A DNA stretch of 64,000 nucleotides from an uncultured Bacteroidia bacterium. GTDB taxonomy: Bacteria; Bacteroidota; Bacteroidia; Bacteroidales; UBA932. This document shows positions 9,309 to 17,856 of this stretch, piece by piece. The notes beneath the pieces are model-generated. The model saw only the letters and a program-made list of their open reading frames with translations, was not told the DNA's origin and did not search any database. The DNA is taken from positions 1-64,000 of the forward strand of contig CACWOZ010000008.1 in NCBI GenBank assembly GCA_902762655.1, given 5' to 3'. Position numbers and translations under genes: made by a program. Every line of letters starts with the position of its first letter. Positions within the stretch are counted from its first letter, which is position 1.

Positions 9309-9599
9309 ATGGGAATAATCATTAAGCCAATAGTTACAGAGAAGCTGACGGCTCAGGGCGAAAAATTGAACCGTTACGGCTTTGTGGTAGACCGCAAGGC
9401 GAACAAGCTTCAGATAAAGGATGCAGTGGAGAAGCTCTATGGCGTATCCGTTGCCGATGTCAATACAGTCAACTATCACGGAAAGAGGAAGAGCCGCTAC
9501 ACCAAGGCAGGCCTTCTCACCGGCCGTATGAATCACTTCAAGAAGGCTTATGTCACTCTTGCAGGTGAGGATAAGATTGACTTCTACGCTAACATTTAA
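9309..9599 (+). CDS. rplW: 50S ribosomal protein L23
   Basis: 96 residues, starting [14 protein letters not shown], with the [11 protein letters not shown] loop. It sits at the tunnel exit and forms part of the docking site for trigger factor and the signal recognition particle. Its position between rplD and rplB is the universal one. Confidence 0.96.
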   Translation: MGIIIKPIVTEKLTAQGEKLNRYGFVVDRKANKLQIKDAVEKLYGVSVADVNTVNYHGKRKSRYTKAGLLTGRMNHFKKAYVTLAGEDKIDFYANI

Positions 9600-9613
9600 G
9601 GAGGGTAAGAATT

Positions 9614-10438
9614 ATGGCAGTAAGAAAATTCAAACCGGTAACTCCCGGTCAGAGGAACAAGGTCATCAGCACTTTCGCTGAGATCACTACCAAGAAGCCC
9701 CACAAGGCCCTTCTCGAACCCCTCAAGAGCACTGGCGGCCGTAACAATACGGGCCAGATGACAGTTCGCTACATCGGTGGCGGTCACAAGAGAATGTACC
9801 GCATCATCGACTTCTTCCGTACCAAGGACGAGTGCACCGCAACGGTCAAGACCATCGAGTATGATCCTAACCGCAGCGCACGCATCGCTCTCGTTGAGTA
9901 CGAAGACGGAGTCAAGAAATACATCATCGCTCCGGACGGCATCAAGGTTGGTCAGGTTATCGCTTCGGGCAGCGGAGTCGCTCCCGAGGTCGGCAACTGC
10001 CTCCCTCTCTCCGAGATTCCTGTAGGTACCCTCGTGCACAACATCGAGCTCCGTCCCGGTCAGGGCGCCGCTATGGCCCGCTCCGCCGGTGCTTCCGCAC
10101 AGCTCGCTGCCCGCGAAGGCAACCACGCAATCCTTCGTCTTCCTTCGGGCGAGACCCGTATGGTGCTCGTTACCTGCCGTGCAACGGTCGGTACCGTCTC
10201 CAACACGGATCATAACCTGGAGAGCCACGGTAAGGCGGGCCGCCGCCGTTGGATGGGCAAGCGCCCTCACAACCGTGGTGTTGTCATGAACCCTCACGAT
10301 CACCCTATGGGAGGTGGTGAAGGCCGCGCTTCCGGTGGACATCCTCGTTCACGCAAGGGCTTGCCTGCTAAGGGTTACAAGACACGCAATCCGAAGGCTG
10401 TGTCCAACAAGTTCATCATTGAAAGAAGAAAGAAGTAA
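9614..10438 (+). CDS. rplB: 50S ribosomal protein L2
   Basis: 274 residues, normal length. The C-terminal segment [17 protein letters not shown] holds the conserved histidines that lie near the peptidyl transferase centre. A strong GGAGGG sits 9-14 bases before the ATG, straight after the rplW stop, which is unusual in a window where most genes lack a Shine-Dalgarno sequence. Confidence 0.97.
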   Translation: MAVRKFKPVTPGQRNKVISTFAEITTKKPHKALLEPLKSTGGRNNTGQMTVRYIGGGHKRMYRIIDFFRTKDECTATVKTIEYDPNRSARIALVEYEDGVKKYIIAPDGIKVGQVIASGSGVAPEVGNCLPLSEIPVGTLVHNIELRPGQGAAMARSAGASAQLAAREGNHAILRLPSGETRMVLVTCRATVGTVSNTDHNLESHGKAGRRRWMGKRPHNRGVVMNPHDHPMGGGEGRASGGHPRSRKGLPAKGYKTRNPKAVSNKFIIERRKK

Positions 10439-10457
10439 CAGGTAAAACTTAGAGAAT

Positions 10458-10727
10458 ATGAGTCGTTCATTAAGAAAAGGACCATACATTCAGGAAGCCC
10501 TCGAAAAGAGGATCATCGCTATGAATGATGGCAGCAAAAAGAAAGAGGTGGTCAAGACCTGGTCCCGTGCCAGCATGATCTCCCCGGACTTCATCGGCCA
10601 TACTATCGCCGTTCACAACGGAAACAAGTTCATTCCTGTTTACGTTACTGAGCAGATGGTAGGACACAAACTCGGTGAGTTCGCACCTACACGTACATTC
10701 AAGGGTCACTCTGGAAATAATAAGTAA
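10458..10727 (+). CDS. rpsS: 30S ribosomal protein S19
   Basis: 89 residues with the family motifs [18 protein letters not shown] and [15 protein letters not shown]. It binds 16S rRNA in the head of the small subunit together with S13, whose gene is in the second ribosomal block of this window. Confidence 0.97.
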   Translation: MSRSLRKGPYIQEALEKRIIAMNDGSKKKEVVKTWSRASMISPDFIGHTIAVHNGNKFIPVYVTEQMVGHKLGEFAPTRTFKGHSGNNK

Positions 10728-10729
10728 TT

Positions 10730-11146
10730 ATGGGAGCACGTAAAAGACTTATGGCCGAAAAGCTCAAGGAAGCAAAGAAGGCCACCGCAGTAGCCAAATT
10801 GAATGATGTTCCTACTTCTCCCCGCAAGATGCGTCTTGTGGCCGACACCGTCCGTGGAGTCGAGGTCAACCGTGCTATCGATCTGCTTCACTTCTCCAAG
10901 AGGGAAGCCAGCATCAAGCTCGAGAAACTTCTCCGCAGCGCAGTCGCCAACTGGGAGGCCAAGAATCCGGATCAGGCCAAAGAGCTTGACAACGGTAATG
11001 TTTATGTAAAGACCATTATGGTTGGTGAAGGCCGCACGCTCAAGCGTATCCGCCCCTGCCCTCAGGGCCGTGCCGGACGCATCCGCAAGCGCTCCAATCA
11101 CGTTACCGTGGTTCTTGATGTCAAAAAAGCTCAGGAGGAGAAATAA
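10730..11146 (+). CDS. rplV: 50S ribosomal protein L22
   Basis: 138 residues, longer than the roughly 110 of E. coli L22 because of an N-terminal lysine-rich extension of about 22 residues before [15 protein letters not shown]. The C-terminal hairpin [20 protein letters not shown] is the tunnel loop where macrolide-resistance changes occur in other bacteria. Confidence 0.96.
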   Translation: MGARKRLMAEKLKEAKKATAVAKLNDVPTSPRKMRLVADTVRGVEVNRAIDLLHFSKREASIKLEKLLRSAVANWEAKNPDQAKELDNGNVYVKTIMVGEGRTLKRIRPCPQGRAGRIRKRSNHVTVVLDVKKAQEEK

Positions 11147-11148
11147 TT

Positions 11149-11904
11149 ATGGGACAGAAAACTAATCCTATCAGCAATAGAATCGGTATCACCCGCGGTT
11201 GGGATTCCAACTGGTGCGGTGGAAACTACGCAGAGAAGATCGCCGAGGACTACGAGATCCGCAAGTATCTGGGCAACCGCCTTGCAAAGGCCGGCCTCAG
11301 CAGGATCGTCATCGAGCGCACCCTCAAACTCATCACTGTCACCATCTATGCAGCCCGTCCCGGTTTCATTATCGGCAAGGGAGGCACCGAGGTCGACAAA
11401 CTCAAGGAAGAGTTGAAGAAGGTCACCAACAAAGAGGTGCAGATCAACATCTACGAGGTCAAGCGCCCCGAGGTTGACGCCCGCTTTGTGTCCGACAGCA
11501 TCGCCCGCCAGATCGAGGGCCGTGTATCCTACAGGCGCGCCATCAAGATGGCCATCGCCAATGCAATGCGCGTTGGTGCCGAGGGTATCAAGGTTCAGAT
11601 CGCAGGCCGCGTAGGCGGCGCCGAAATGGCCCGCAGCGAAATGTTCAAGGAAGGACGTACTCCTCTCCACACATTCCGCGCCGATATCGACTACGCTCTT
11701 GCAGTTGCAAACACCAAGGTCGGATGCCTCGGCATCAAGGTCTGGATCTGCAACGGTGAGAAGTACGGCAAGCAGGATCTTACCCCCGCAGCTCTCGCAG
11801 CCGCAAATGCACAGGCCGCAGGCCAGCGCAGCGGCGGACGCGGTGAGCGCCGCGGAGGCCGTCGCGACGGCGAACGCCGTGGCGCCCGCAGGGAGCAGAA
11901 GTAA
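11149..11904 (+). CDS. rpsC: 30S ribosomal protein S3
   Basis: 251 residues. The KH domain loop [13 protein letters not shown] and the C-terminal domain are intact. The last 30 or so residues form a glycine/arginine-rich tail ([20 protein letters not shown]). Unlike in most genomes, rplP does not follow: this operon stops here at a hairpin, and rplP begins 12 kb further on. Confidence 0.96.
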   Translation: MGQKTNPISNRIGITRGWDSNWCGGNYAEKIAEDYEIRKYLGNRLAKAGLSRIVIERTLKLITVTIYAARPGFIIGKGGTEVDKLKEELKKVTNKEVQINIYEVKRPEVDARFVSDSIARQIEGRVSYRRAIKMAIANAMRVGAEGIKVQIAGRVGGAEMARSEMFKEGRTPLHTFRADIDYALAVANTKVGCLGIKVWICNGEKYGKQDLTPAALAAANAQAAGQRSGGRGERRGGRRDGERRGARREQK

Positions 11905-11954
11905 TTTCTGATGGCCCGTGCCATGTAAGTCCCTGAGGCTTAGCGTTTTATTGC

Positions 11955-11986
11955 AACAGGGTTGCCCGTTTTGGGGCAACCCTGTT
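11955..11986 (+). terminator. Terminator after rpsC
   Basis: A perfect 13-base stem, AACAGGGTTGCCC (11955-11967) and GGGCAACCCTGTT (11974-11986), with loop GTTTTG. It has only a short T run after it, but it is followed at once by a second hairpin. Confidence 0.7.
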
Positions 11987-12040
11987 TGCGTAATATCCTG
12001 TGCCATAGGACTTTGCTCGGAACGTGGGAAAATAGTTAAA

Positions 12041-12078
12041 CCCCGGTGTCTATGGAATGTGACACCGGGGACTTTTTT
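12041..12078 (+). terminator. Second terminator after rpsC, with T tract
   Basis: A ten-base stem, CCCCGGTGTC (12041-12050) and GACACCGGGG (12061-12070), followed by six Ts: a classical intrinsic terminator. The next gene's -7 box begins only four bases after the T tract, so terminator and promoter are fused. Confidence 0.8.
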
Positions 12079-12081
12079 ATT

Positions 12082-12089
12082 TATATTTG
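12082..12089 (+). promoter_or_regulatory. -7 promoter box of the TPR regulator
   Basis: TATATTTG ends six bases before the ATG at 12096, so the message should have almost no 5' leader. Confidence 0.6.
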
Positions 12090-12095
12090 CAGAGT

Positions 12096-13610
12096 ATGAG
12101 GGCGTTTATACTTATCTTTTTGACGTTCATAACCATTTCTTCCTGCACGGGCAATCTGCAGATGTCCCGGCTAGAAGAAATAGAGGCTTATGTGAATGAA
12201 CGTCCTGACAGTGCTCGGACAATACTTGAAAGTCTGGATACTACTTCGCTTCATGGCAGGAAAGAAAAAGCGAAATATGCTCTGCTTTATTCAATGTCTC
12301 TCGACAAGACTTTCAGCGATACATCAGATGTCGGCATTATTCGTCCTGCCGTGAATTATTACCGCAATCATGGGAGCGAATCAGATTATATGAAATCTCT
12401 CTACTATCTAGGAAGGTTTTATGCGAATTCTGGCGATTGGCGGAATGCTATTATATATTACAAAGAGGCAGAGGCAGTTTCCAATAAAGCAGATGATTAT
12501 TATAAGGCAGTACTCTATAGCGCAATTGCTGAAGTGTATAATGTCAACGCGGATAGGAATGAGGAACTTAACTACATTCTAAAGGAGTACGACATAGCAA
12601 AAAGGCTTGGTTCAAAAACAGTAGAAAGAATTGCTACTCAGGAATTGGCACAGGCCTATCAGAATAATGGCGCCACAGCAAAGGCAGATAGTCTATATCA
12701 AAGGTTGTTAAGAGGATCAGAGCGGGATGAAGTTTATTTACAGACTTTGCTTAAGGCGGCTCATAATGATGCTACCAGAACGCCTGCTTCTCCTGAGTCA
12801 TCAGCAAGGTATTATTCAGAAGCAATCAAAATGGGAGCGAATCTTTCTGTGGAGCAACGATACGAGTATTGTTATACCCTCCTTTTATTGGGACAAGATG
12901 ACAAGGCGATGTATTTATTGAGCAGTATGCCTGAACACCCTGAAACAATAATGACAAACTGGTGGAAATATAAGATTTATGAAGAGAATGGTAATGCAGT
13001 TGGTGCAATTAAGTATTTGAAAAAGTTTTGTTATGGACTGGAGGAGCAGTTTTTTCGTGCACAAAAAGCAGCAATAGATAGAGCACTCGCCGCATACGGT
13101 AATATGAAAGTAGAAGTGGCCGTCCACAAAGCAAAAGAAAGGTTGTATTTGTGGCTGCTCACTGCTGCAGCAGCAATAATAATAGTAGGGGTGTTGTTTT
13201 TTGTATATAACCAGTATAAGAGGAAAGAAGAAAAAGAAAAAAGAACTCTTCTTGGGAGGCTTTCATCCCTTGGGAAATCTGTGATCAGGATTCGAAAAAC
13301 CTCATATGGGGAAACAGTCTGGTCCATGGCCCGGAGAGGTCTTGCCGGGCTTCCGGAATTAGAAAAGGAACTGGATGCAGCGTTTGATAATATTATACGA
13401 AAAATCCGGAATGAACATCCAAAATTCAAAGAGAAGGAAATACAATATATTTGCTATACAATTCTTGGGATGGATACGGTGTCAATTATAGCAATCACAG
13501 GTGATAGTAAAGATAATGCTCGGCAGATCCGAAAACGTGTCAAGGATAAAGTTCTCTCAACAGCCTCGCCATACCACGACTTGTACGAGGCAATGCTAGG
13601 AAAATCGTGA
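12096..13610 (+). CDS. Membrane-anchored TPR protein with C-terminal helical, possibly DNA-binding, domain
   Basis: A 504-residue protein of a type common in Bacteroidota. It starts with a lipoprotein-like signal (lipobox ISSC, Cys17), has TPR-like helices over the first 300 or so residues, one membrane helix near residue 350, a basic juxtamembrane stretch, and a C-terminal domain with KEKEIQYICYTILGMDT and DSKDNARQIRKRVKDK that looks like the helix-turn-helix end of related TPR regulators. I infer a one-component sensor that carries a signal across the inner membrane. The base composition is richer in AT than the flanking ribosomal genes, and it sits exactly where the S10 operon is broken. 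Target genes are unknown; the next barrel gene is a candidate. Confidence 0.6.
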   Translation: MRAFILIFLTFITISSCTGNLQMSRLEEIEAYVNERPDSARTILESLDTTSLHGRKEKAKYALLYSMSLDKTFSDTSDVGIIRPAVNYYRNHGSESDYMKSLYYLGRFYANSGDWRNAIIYYKEAEAVSNKADDYYKAVLYSAIAEVYNVNADRNEELNYILKEYDIAKRLGSKTVERIATQELAQAYQNNGATAKADSLYQRLLRGSERDEVYLQTLLKAAHNDATRTPASPESSARYYSEAIKMGANLSVEQRYEYCYTLLLLGQDDKAMYLLSSMPEHPETIMTNWWKYKIYEENGNAVGAIKYLKKFCYGLEEQFFRAQKAAIDRALAAYGNMKVEVAVHKAKERLYLWLLTAAAAIIIVGVLFFVYNQYKRKEEKEKRTLLGRLSSLGKSVIRIRKTSYGETVWSMARRGLAGLPELEKELDAAFDNIIRKIRNEHPKFKEKEIQYICYTILGMDTVSIIAITGDSKDNARQIRKRVKDKVLSTASPYHDLYEAMLGKS

Positions 13611-13649
13611 CAATAAATAATCTGGTAGGGATCAATTGTTTATGTATTT

Positions 13650-13676
13650 AATAAGCGCCTTGGTGCGCTTATTTTT
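13650..13676 (+). terminator. Terminator after the TPR regulator
   Basis: AATAAGCGC (13650-13658) and GCGCTTATT (13665-13673) form a nine-base stem with a six-base loop, followed by a short T run. Confidence 0.7.
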
Positions 13677-13698
13677 GTCACGATGAAAGATTGCTTTT

Positions 13699-13729
13699 TT
13701 TGAGTCAGTAAGAATAATTGATATATTTG
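13699..13729 (+). promoter_or_regulatory. Promoter of the small barrel protein gene
   Basis: TTTG (13699-13702), 19 bases, TATATTTG (13722-13729): a consensus promoter ending 19 bases before the ATG. Confidence 0.75.
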
Positions 13730-13748
13730 GACAAAGATCCATTTCAGA

Positions 13749-14369
13749 ATGAAAACTAAACCATTATTAGTATCTTTTTGCATTGCAATTTTGTTCAGTC
13801 AGATTGCAGGATATTCGCAAATAAAGTTTTTCGATGGCTGGGATATTGAGGCAGGTGTTTCCAGGATTTCCGGCGGAAACGATATGGTTGAAATTGCTCA
13901 TAACGTCTTTTTCAATGTCGATTACGGCAACTGTAATAAGTATTATCTTGCTATTAGAAAAAACGTCGGCGACAAAGTATCTGTTGGAGGGGAGGTCTCT
14001 TATTATGGCTGGACAAACAAGTTGACACCACGTGTTTATTCATATTCCGATTATAATGCGGAGATGATTTCTTCAGCCGTAACGGCTCTTGCCAACGTGG
14101 ATTACAGGTTTTACAGTGGTGAAAGAATCATCCCGTTTGTTGGCTTGGGTTGTGGATATGGATACTCCGAGCGTAGAATAGAAGACTGGGTTACTCCGCA
14201 TGAAGAAAACAGAAATGTCAATAAATCGGAGCACTTCAACAGTTTTGTGGTATCTCCGCGAATCGGAGAATACCTTTTCGGGCATATTTCTCTAAGCGTA
14301 GAATATAATTGGGCGGTAGGAGACAACTATAACAGTTACTTTGCTGTCAGGGCAGGATTGTACTGGTAA
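13749..14369 (+). CDS. Outer-membrane beta-barrel protein
   Basis: 206 residues. A signal peptide of about 24 residues ends near SQIAGYSQ; the rest alternates aromatic and polar residues (GEVSYYGW, VDYRFYSGERIIPFVGLGCG) and ends in an aromatic residue (GLYW), the pattern of an eight-stranded barrel. The function is unknown. It is as rich in AT as the TPR regulator before it, so the two may have arrived together. Confidence 0.55.
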   Translation: MKTKPLLVSFCIAILFSQIAGYSQIKFFDGWDIEAGVSRISGGNDMVEIAHNVFFNVDYGNCNKYYLAIRKNVGDKVSVGGEVSYYGWTNKLTPRVYSYSDYNAEMISSAVTALANVDYRFYSGERIIPFVGLGCGYGYSERRIEDWVTPHEENRNVNKSEHFNSFVVSPRIGEYLFGHISLSVEYNWAVGDNYNSYFAVRAGLYW

Positions 14370-14386
14370 ATCATAATCCAATTCAT

Positions 14387-14394
14387 TATCTTTG
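14387..14394 (+). promoter_or_regulatory. -7 promoter box of uvrC
   Basis: TATCTTTG ends seven bases before the uvrC ATG, which predicts a near-leaderless message. Confidence 0.55.
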
Positions 14395-14401
14395 CAGCGC
14401 T

Positions 14402-16210
14402 ATGGATGTACGCGAGAAGATAGCGCTGCTGCCGCACAGCCCCGGGGTGTACAGGTATTACAATGCCGACGGGGAGGTGATTTATGTGGGTAAGGCGAAG
14501 GATCTGCACAAGCGGGTGGCGCAGTATTTCGTGCCGCCGGAGAGGCTGAACACAAAGACGCGCATACTTGTGAGCAAGATCGCGGACCTTCAGTACAGTG
14601 TGGTGGATTCCGAAGCCGACGCCCTGCTGTTGGAGAACAACCTCATCAAGCAGTACAAGCCCCGCTACAACATCCTTCTGAAAGACAGCAAGACCTACCC
14701 GTGGATATGCGTCACATCCGAGCCTTATCCGAGGGTGTTCCTCACCCGGCGCGTTGAGAAGAACGGCTCGCGCTACTTCGGCCCCTACAGCACGGTGATG
14801 CACGCCCGCTACCTCCTCGAATTCTTCGAGAAGAACTACCCGCTGCGCAACTGCCGGCACAAGATAGACTCCGACACCATACTCCGCGGGAAGATACGTC
14901 CCTGCCTGGAATTCCACATCGGCCGCTGCAAGGGCTGCTGTGTGGGCGCGGTATCGATGGAGGAATACGGAAGTTGGATTGAGGAGATAGTCACCTTCCT
15001 CAAGGGCGGCGTAGGGGCCATCACCAAGGAGTATGAAGGGAGGATGCGCTCTGCGGCGGAGGCCCTTGACTTCGAGCAGGCCCAGGTGTGGAAAGACCGC
15101 ATCGACGCCCTCCAGGCCCATTACGCCCGCAGCATCGTGACACAGGTGCGCGACCTTGAAGCGGATGTCTTCGCCCTCGTATTCGACGGACCGGATGCTT
15201 TCGGCTCCTTCCTGCGCCTGCGCGGCGGGGCAATAGTGCAGAGCCTGAATCTCGGCTTCCGCATGAACATCGAAGAGGAGCAGGACGCAGTGCTGAGCGA
15301 ATTTGTCGCGGAGATAGAGAGCAAGTTCGGCGAACTCTCGAAAGAGATTATCGTACCCTTCCTGCCGGACGTGCAGATGCCGGACGCGAAGTATACTGTG
15401 CCGGTGAAGGGCGACAAGCTGGCGCTGCTGGAGCTGGCGGCCAAGAATGCCCGGGAATACCACTTCAACACCATCAAGCAGCGCGAGCATACCGATCCCG
15501 ACGAGTATCGCCGCAGCGTGCTGGAGGAACTCCGCAAGGCGCTGGGAATGAAGGAACTCCCCGTGCATATGGAGTGTTTCGACAATTCCAATATCCAGGG
15601 CACGAACCCTGTGGCGAGCTGCGTTGTGTTCCGAAACGGAGTGCCCTCCAAGAAGGACTACCGCAAATTCAAGATAAAGACCGTGGTGGGCGCGAACGAC
15701 TATGCCTCGATGAAGGAGGTGGTGAACCGCCGTTATTCCCGCATGCTCGCCGAGGCTCCTGACGACCTGCCGCAACTGATTGTAATCGACGGCGGCAAGG
15801 GGCAGCTGGAATTTGCCTGGCAGGCGCTGTGCGAACTGGGTCTTGCAGACAAACTCACCGTGGTGGGTCTTGCCAAGAGGCTGGAAGAGGTAATAAGGGT
15901 AGGAGACCCATATCCTCTTTTCATCGACCGCAACTCACAGGCTCTCAAGGTGCTGCAGCACATACGCGACGAGGCGCACCGCTTCGGCATCACCTTCCAC
16001 CGCAGCCTGCGGAGCAAGGCGGCCATACAGTCCGCGCTCACATCCATAAAAGGTGTGGGCAGGCAGACGGAGGAGCGCCTGCTGCTGCATTACGGTTCCG
16101 TTGCGCGCATAGCTGCTGCAGATCCCGAAGATTTGGCTAAATTTGTAGGCCCGAAACTTGCGGGGAGGATCTTAAACGAACTGAACAATGAACGAAAAGA
16201 CATCGACTAA
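14402..16210 (+). CDS. uvrC: Excinuclease ABC subunit C
   Basis: Makes both incisions in nucleotide excision repair. The 602-residue protein has the N-terminal GIY-YIG nuclease (SPGVYRYY and VIYVGKAKDLHKR, residues 13-38), a UVR motif for UvrB contact (ALDFEQAQVWKDRIDAL), the RNase H-like nuclease half (MECFDNSNIQG and LIVIDGGKGQL) and a C-terminal helix-hairpin-helix pair (SIKGVGRQTEERLLLHYGS). Its 3' end overlaps the PnuC-family gene by 23 bases. Confidence 0.96.
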   Translation: MDVREKIALLPHSPGVYRYYNADGEVIYVGKAKDLHKRVAQYFVPPERLNTKTRILVSKIADLQYSVVDSEADALLLENNLIKQYKPRYNILLKDSKTYPWICVTSEPYPRVFLTRRVEKNGSRYFGPYSTVMHARYLLEFFEKNYPLRNCRHKIDSDTILRGKIRPCLEFHIGRCKGCCVGAVSMEEYGSWIEEIVTFLKGGVGAITKEYEGRMRSAAEALDFEQAQVWKDRIDALQAHYARSIVTQVRDLEADVFALVFDGPDAFGSFLRLRGGAIVQSLNLGFRMNIEEEQDAVLSEFVAEIESKFGELSKEIIVPFLPDVQMPDAKYTVPVKGDKLALLELAAKNAREYHFNTIKQREHTDPDEYRRSVLEELRKALGMKELPVHMECFDNSNIQGTNPVASCVVFRNGVPSKKDYRKFKIKTVVGANDYASMKEVVNRRYSRMLAEAPDDLPQLIVIDGGKGQLEFAWQALCELGLADKLTVVGLAKRLEEVIRVGDPYPLFIDRNSQALKVLQHIRDEAHRFGITFHRSLRSKAAIQSALTSIKGVGRQTEERLLLHYGSVARIAAADPEDLAKFVGPKLAGRILNELNNERKDID

Positions 16211-16928
16211 ACTCTTCAACTATTTCATATTCTTCGGGATGCTTGTGTGCGTGCTGGTAGCGAGCATCATCAATATCAAGAACAATCCAGGCGATACCGC
16301 CTTGCAGATAGTGGTGGCCGTAGGCGCAATGTTCGGTGTCACGAGTACCATCCTGGCCGCACAGGGACACCTGATGAACTTCGTGGTGGGCCTGCTTGGG
16401 GCAATCATCGAGACCTATGTTCTCTGGAAGAATGGGGTAACCTCGATGTTCCTGCTATATCTGTTCTACTTCATCCCAATGGATTTCGTGGGATTCTTCC
16501 AGTGGCGCAGGCGTGATGCGAGCATGCACAAGGCCGTCAAGGCCCAGCGCATGGATGCCCGCAAGTGGCTCTATGTTATCGTTGGCTATATAACCGTAGC
16601 CGCCGTAGCCTTTGGCATCTCCTATTACGCCGGGCAGCACAGTCTCGGCTCCGGAGTCCCTGCAAAACTCGTGATGGACGCCCTGACCACGGCCGCATAC
16701 GTGATGGCGATTATAATGATGACCTTCGCTTATATGGAGCAGTGGTATATCTGGACGCTGGTAAATCTGTCTTCCATAGTGCTGTGGGGAGTGAATCTGG
16801 CTACGACGCCCGACTCCGCATACACCGTGGTAATGCTCATAAAATACGTGTTCTACCTCATCAATGGCTTGAACGCCATTCGTATATGGTTGAAACTCAG
16901 CAGGAAAGAGGAGGTTTTGCAAGATTGA
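16188..16928 (+). CDS. pnuC: PnuC-family vitamin (probably nicotinamide riboside) transporter
   Basis: A 246-residue membrane protein with seven or so hydrophobic helices and the family's aromatic motif EQWYIWTLVNLSS. PnuC proteins move nicotinamide riboside by facilitated diffusion driven by intracellular phosphorylation; close relatives carry thiamine or riboflavin. No kinase gene or riboswitch nearby fixes the substrate. The start lies inside the uvrC coding region and the gene probably shares its transcript. Confidence 0.75.
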   Translation: MNEKTSTKLFNYFIFFGMLVCVLVASIINIKNNPGDTALQIVVAVGAMFGVTSTILAAQGHLMNFVVGLLGAIIETYVLWKNGVTSMFLLYLFYFIPMDFVGFFQWRRRDASMHKAVKAQRMDARKWLYVIVGYITVAAVAFGISYYAGQHSLGSGVPAKLVMDALTTAAYVMAIIMMTFAYMEQWYIWTLVNLSSIVLWGVNLATTPDSAYTVVMLIKYVFYLINGLNAIRIWLKLSRKEEVLQD

Positions 16929-16946
16929 AAATAATTGCTAACTTTG
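16916..16946 (+). promoter_or_regulatory. Promoter of acpP
   Basis: TTTG (16916-16919), 19 bases, TAACTTTG (16939-16946). It overlaps the 3' end of the PnuC gene and gives acpP a leader of about 45 bases. Confidence 0.75.
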
Positions 16947-16995
16947 CAGTCGCTTTAAGAAGATTGTACTAATAATAAATCTAAATAAACCGATC

Positions 16996-17247
16996 ATGAA
17001 CTACGAAGAAATCGTAAAGAAAGTGAAGGCCATCATCGTCGACAAGCTTGGCGTAGAGCCCTCCGAAGTTACCGAGACTGCAAACTTCACCAACGATCTT
17101 GGTGCAGACTCCCTTGATACTGTAGAACTTCTTATGGAGTTTGAGAAAGAGTTCGGTGTTAAGATTCCCGATGAGGAAACCAGCACTATCTCAACCGTAG
17201 CAGACGCAATCGCAAAGGTTGCCGAGAAACTCGGAGTTTCTGAGTAA
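16996..17247 (+). CDS. acpP: Acyl carrier protein
   Basis: 83 residues, acidic, with the phosphopantetheine site GADSLD (Ser39). It carries growing acyl chains in fatty-acid synthesis. It has its own promoter and terminator and stands alone: the fabF gene that commonly follows acpP is not here. Confidence 0.96.
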   Translation: MNYEEIVKKVKAIIVDKLGVEPSEVTETANFTNDLGADSLDTVELLMEFEKEFGVKIPDEETSTISTVADAIAKVAEKLGVSE

Positions 17248-17262
17248 TCAGAACAGACAAAC

Positions 17263-17299
17263 AAAAATCAAGGCTGCCGGTCAGGCAGCCTTGATTTTT
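17263..17299. terminator. Bidirectional terminator between acpP and the TlpA-like gene
   Basis: AAAAATCAAGGCTGCC (17263-17278) and GGCAGCCTTGATTTTT (17284-17299) form a 16-base stem with a five-base loop. T runs on both strands suit the two convergent genes. Confidence 0.88.
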
Positions 17300-17845
17300 T
17301 TATAGCAACTTGCTCAGCGTCTCTTCCAGACCTGGGCCCCGCAGCGCATCGCCGCGCTTGAGGATCTTGCCGTCGGGAGCAAAGAGGATGAGGTGAGGGA
17401 TTCCCTCGATGCCGTAGATGTCGGTGGGAACTTTCTGCGCGTCCACAATCTGATTCCACACCACTCCGTGTTCGGCAGCGGCCTTGGCGGTGTCTTCGGG
17501 TTTGTCCCACACTGCTACGCTCAGCACGTCGAACTTGTCTCCCTTATACTTTTCGTAGGCGGCCTTGATGTTGGGAATCTCCCTCTTGCAGGGACCGCAC
17601 CAGCTTGCCCAGAAATCCACCAGGATATACTTGCCCTTTCCTACATAGTCGGAGAGCTTTGCGACGCTCCCGTCAGGCTGTGTTATCTCGAAGTCGGTGA
17701 ACATTGCGCCTTCTTCGGTGCTTGTCACCAGGCTCTTTGTCTGTTCGGGCTGTGCTGCCGCTTCTTTTTGGGCGGAGGCCTTCTTGCCACCGCAGGCAGT
17801 CAGGGCGATCAGCGCCACGGCTGCCAGGTAAAGATATTTTTTCAT
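17300..17845 (-). CDS. TlpA/ResA-like thioredoxin-fold lipoprotein
   Basis: 181 residues. The signal sequence ends in the lipobox LTAC (Cys18), so it is anchored to a membrane outside the cytoplasm. The thioredoxin domain has the active site WCGPC (Cys83, Cys86) and a cis-proline in GIEGIPHLIL. Such proteins reduce disulfides in cytochrome c maturation or other envelope clients; the partner is not known. It follows the DUF4270 gene by 11 bases and is the last gene of that trio. Confidence 0.85.
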   Translation of the reverse strand: MKKYLYLAAVALIALTACGGKKASAQKEAAAQPEQTKSLVTSTEEGAMFTDFEITQPDGSVAKLSDYVGKGKYILVDFWASWCGPCKREIPNIKAAYEKYKGDKFDVLSVAVWDKPEDTAKAAAEHGVVWNQIVDAQKVPTDIYGIEGIPHLILFAPDGKILKRGDALRGPGLEETLSKLL

Positions 17846-17856
17846 ATCAGATGGAA

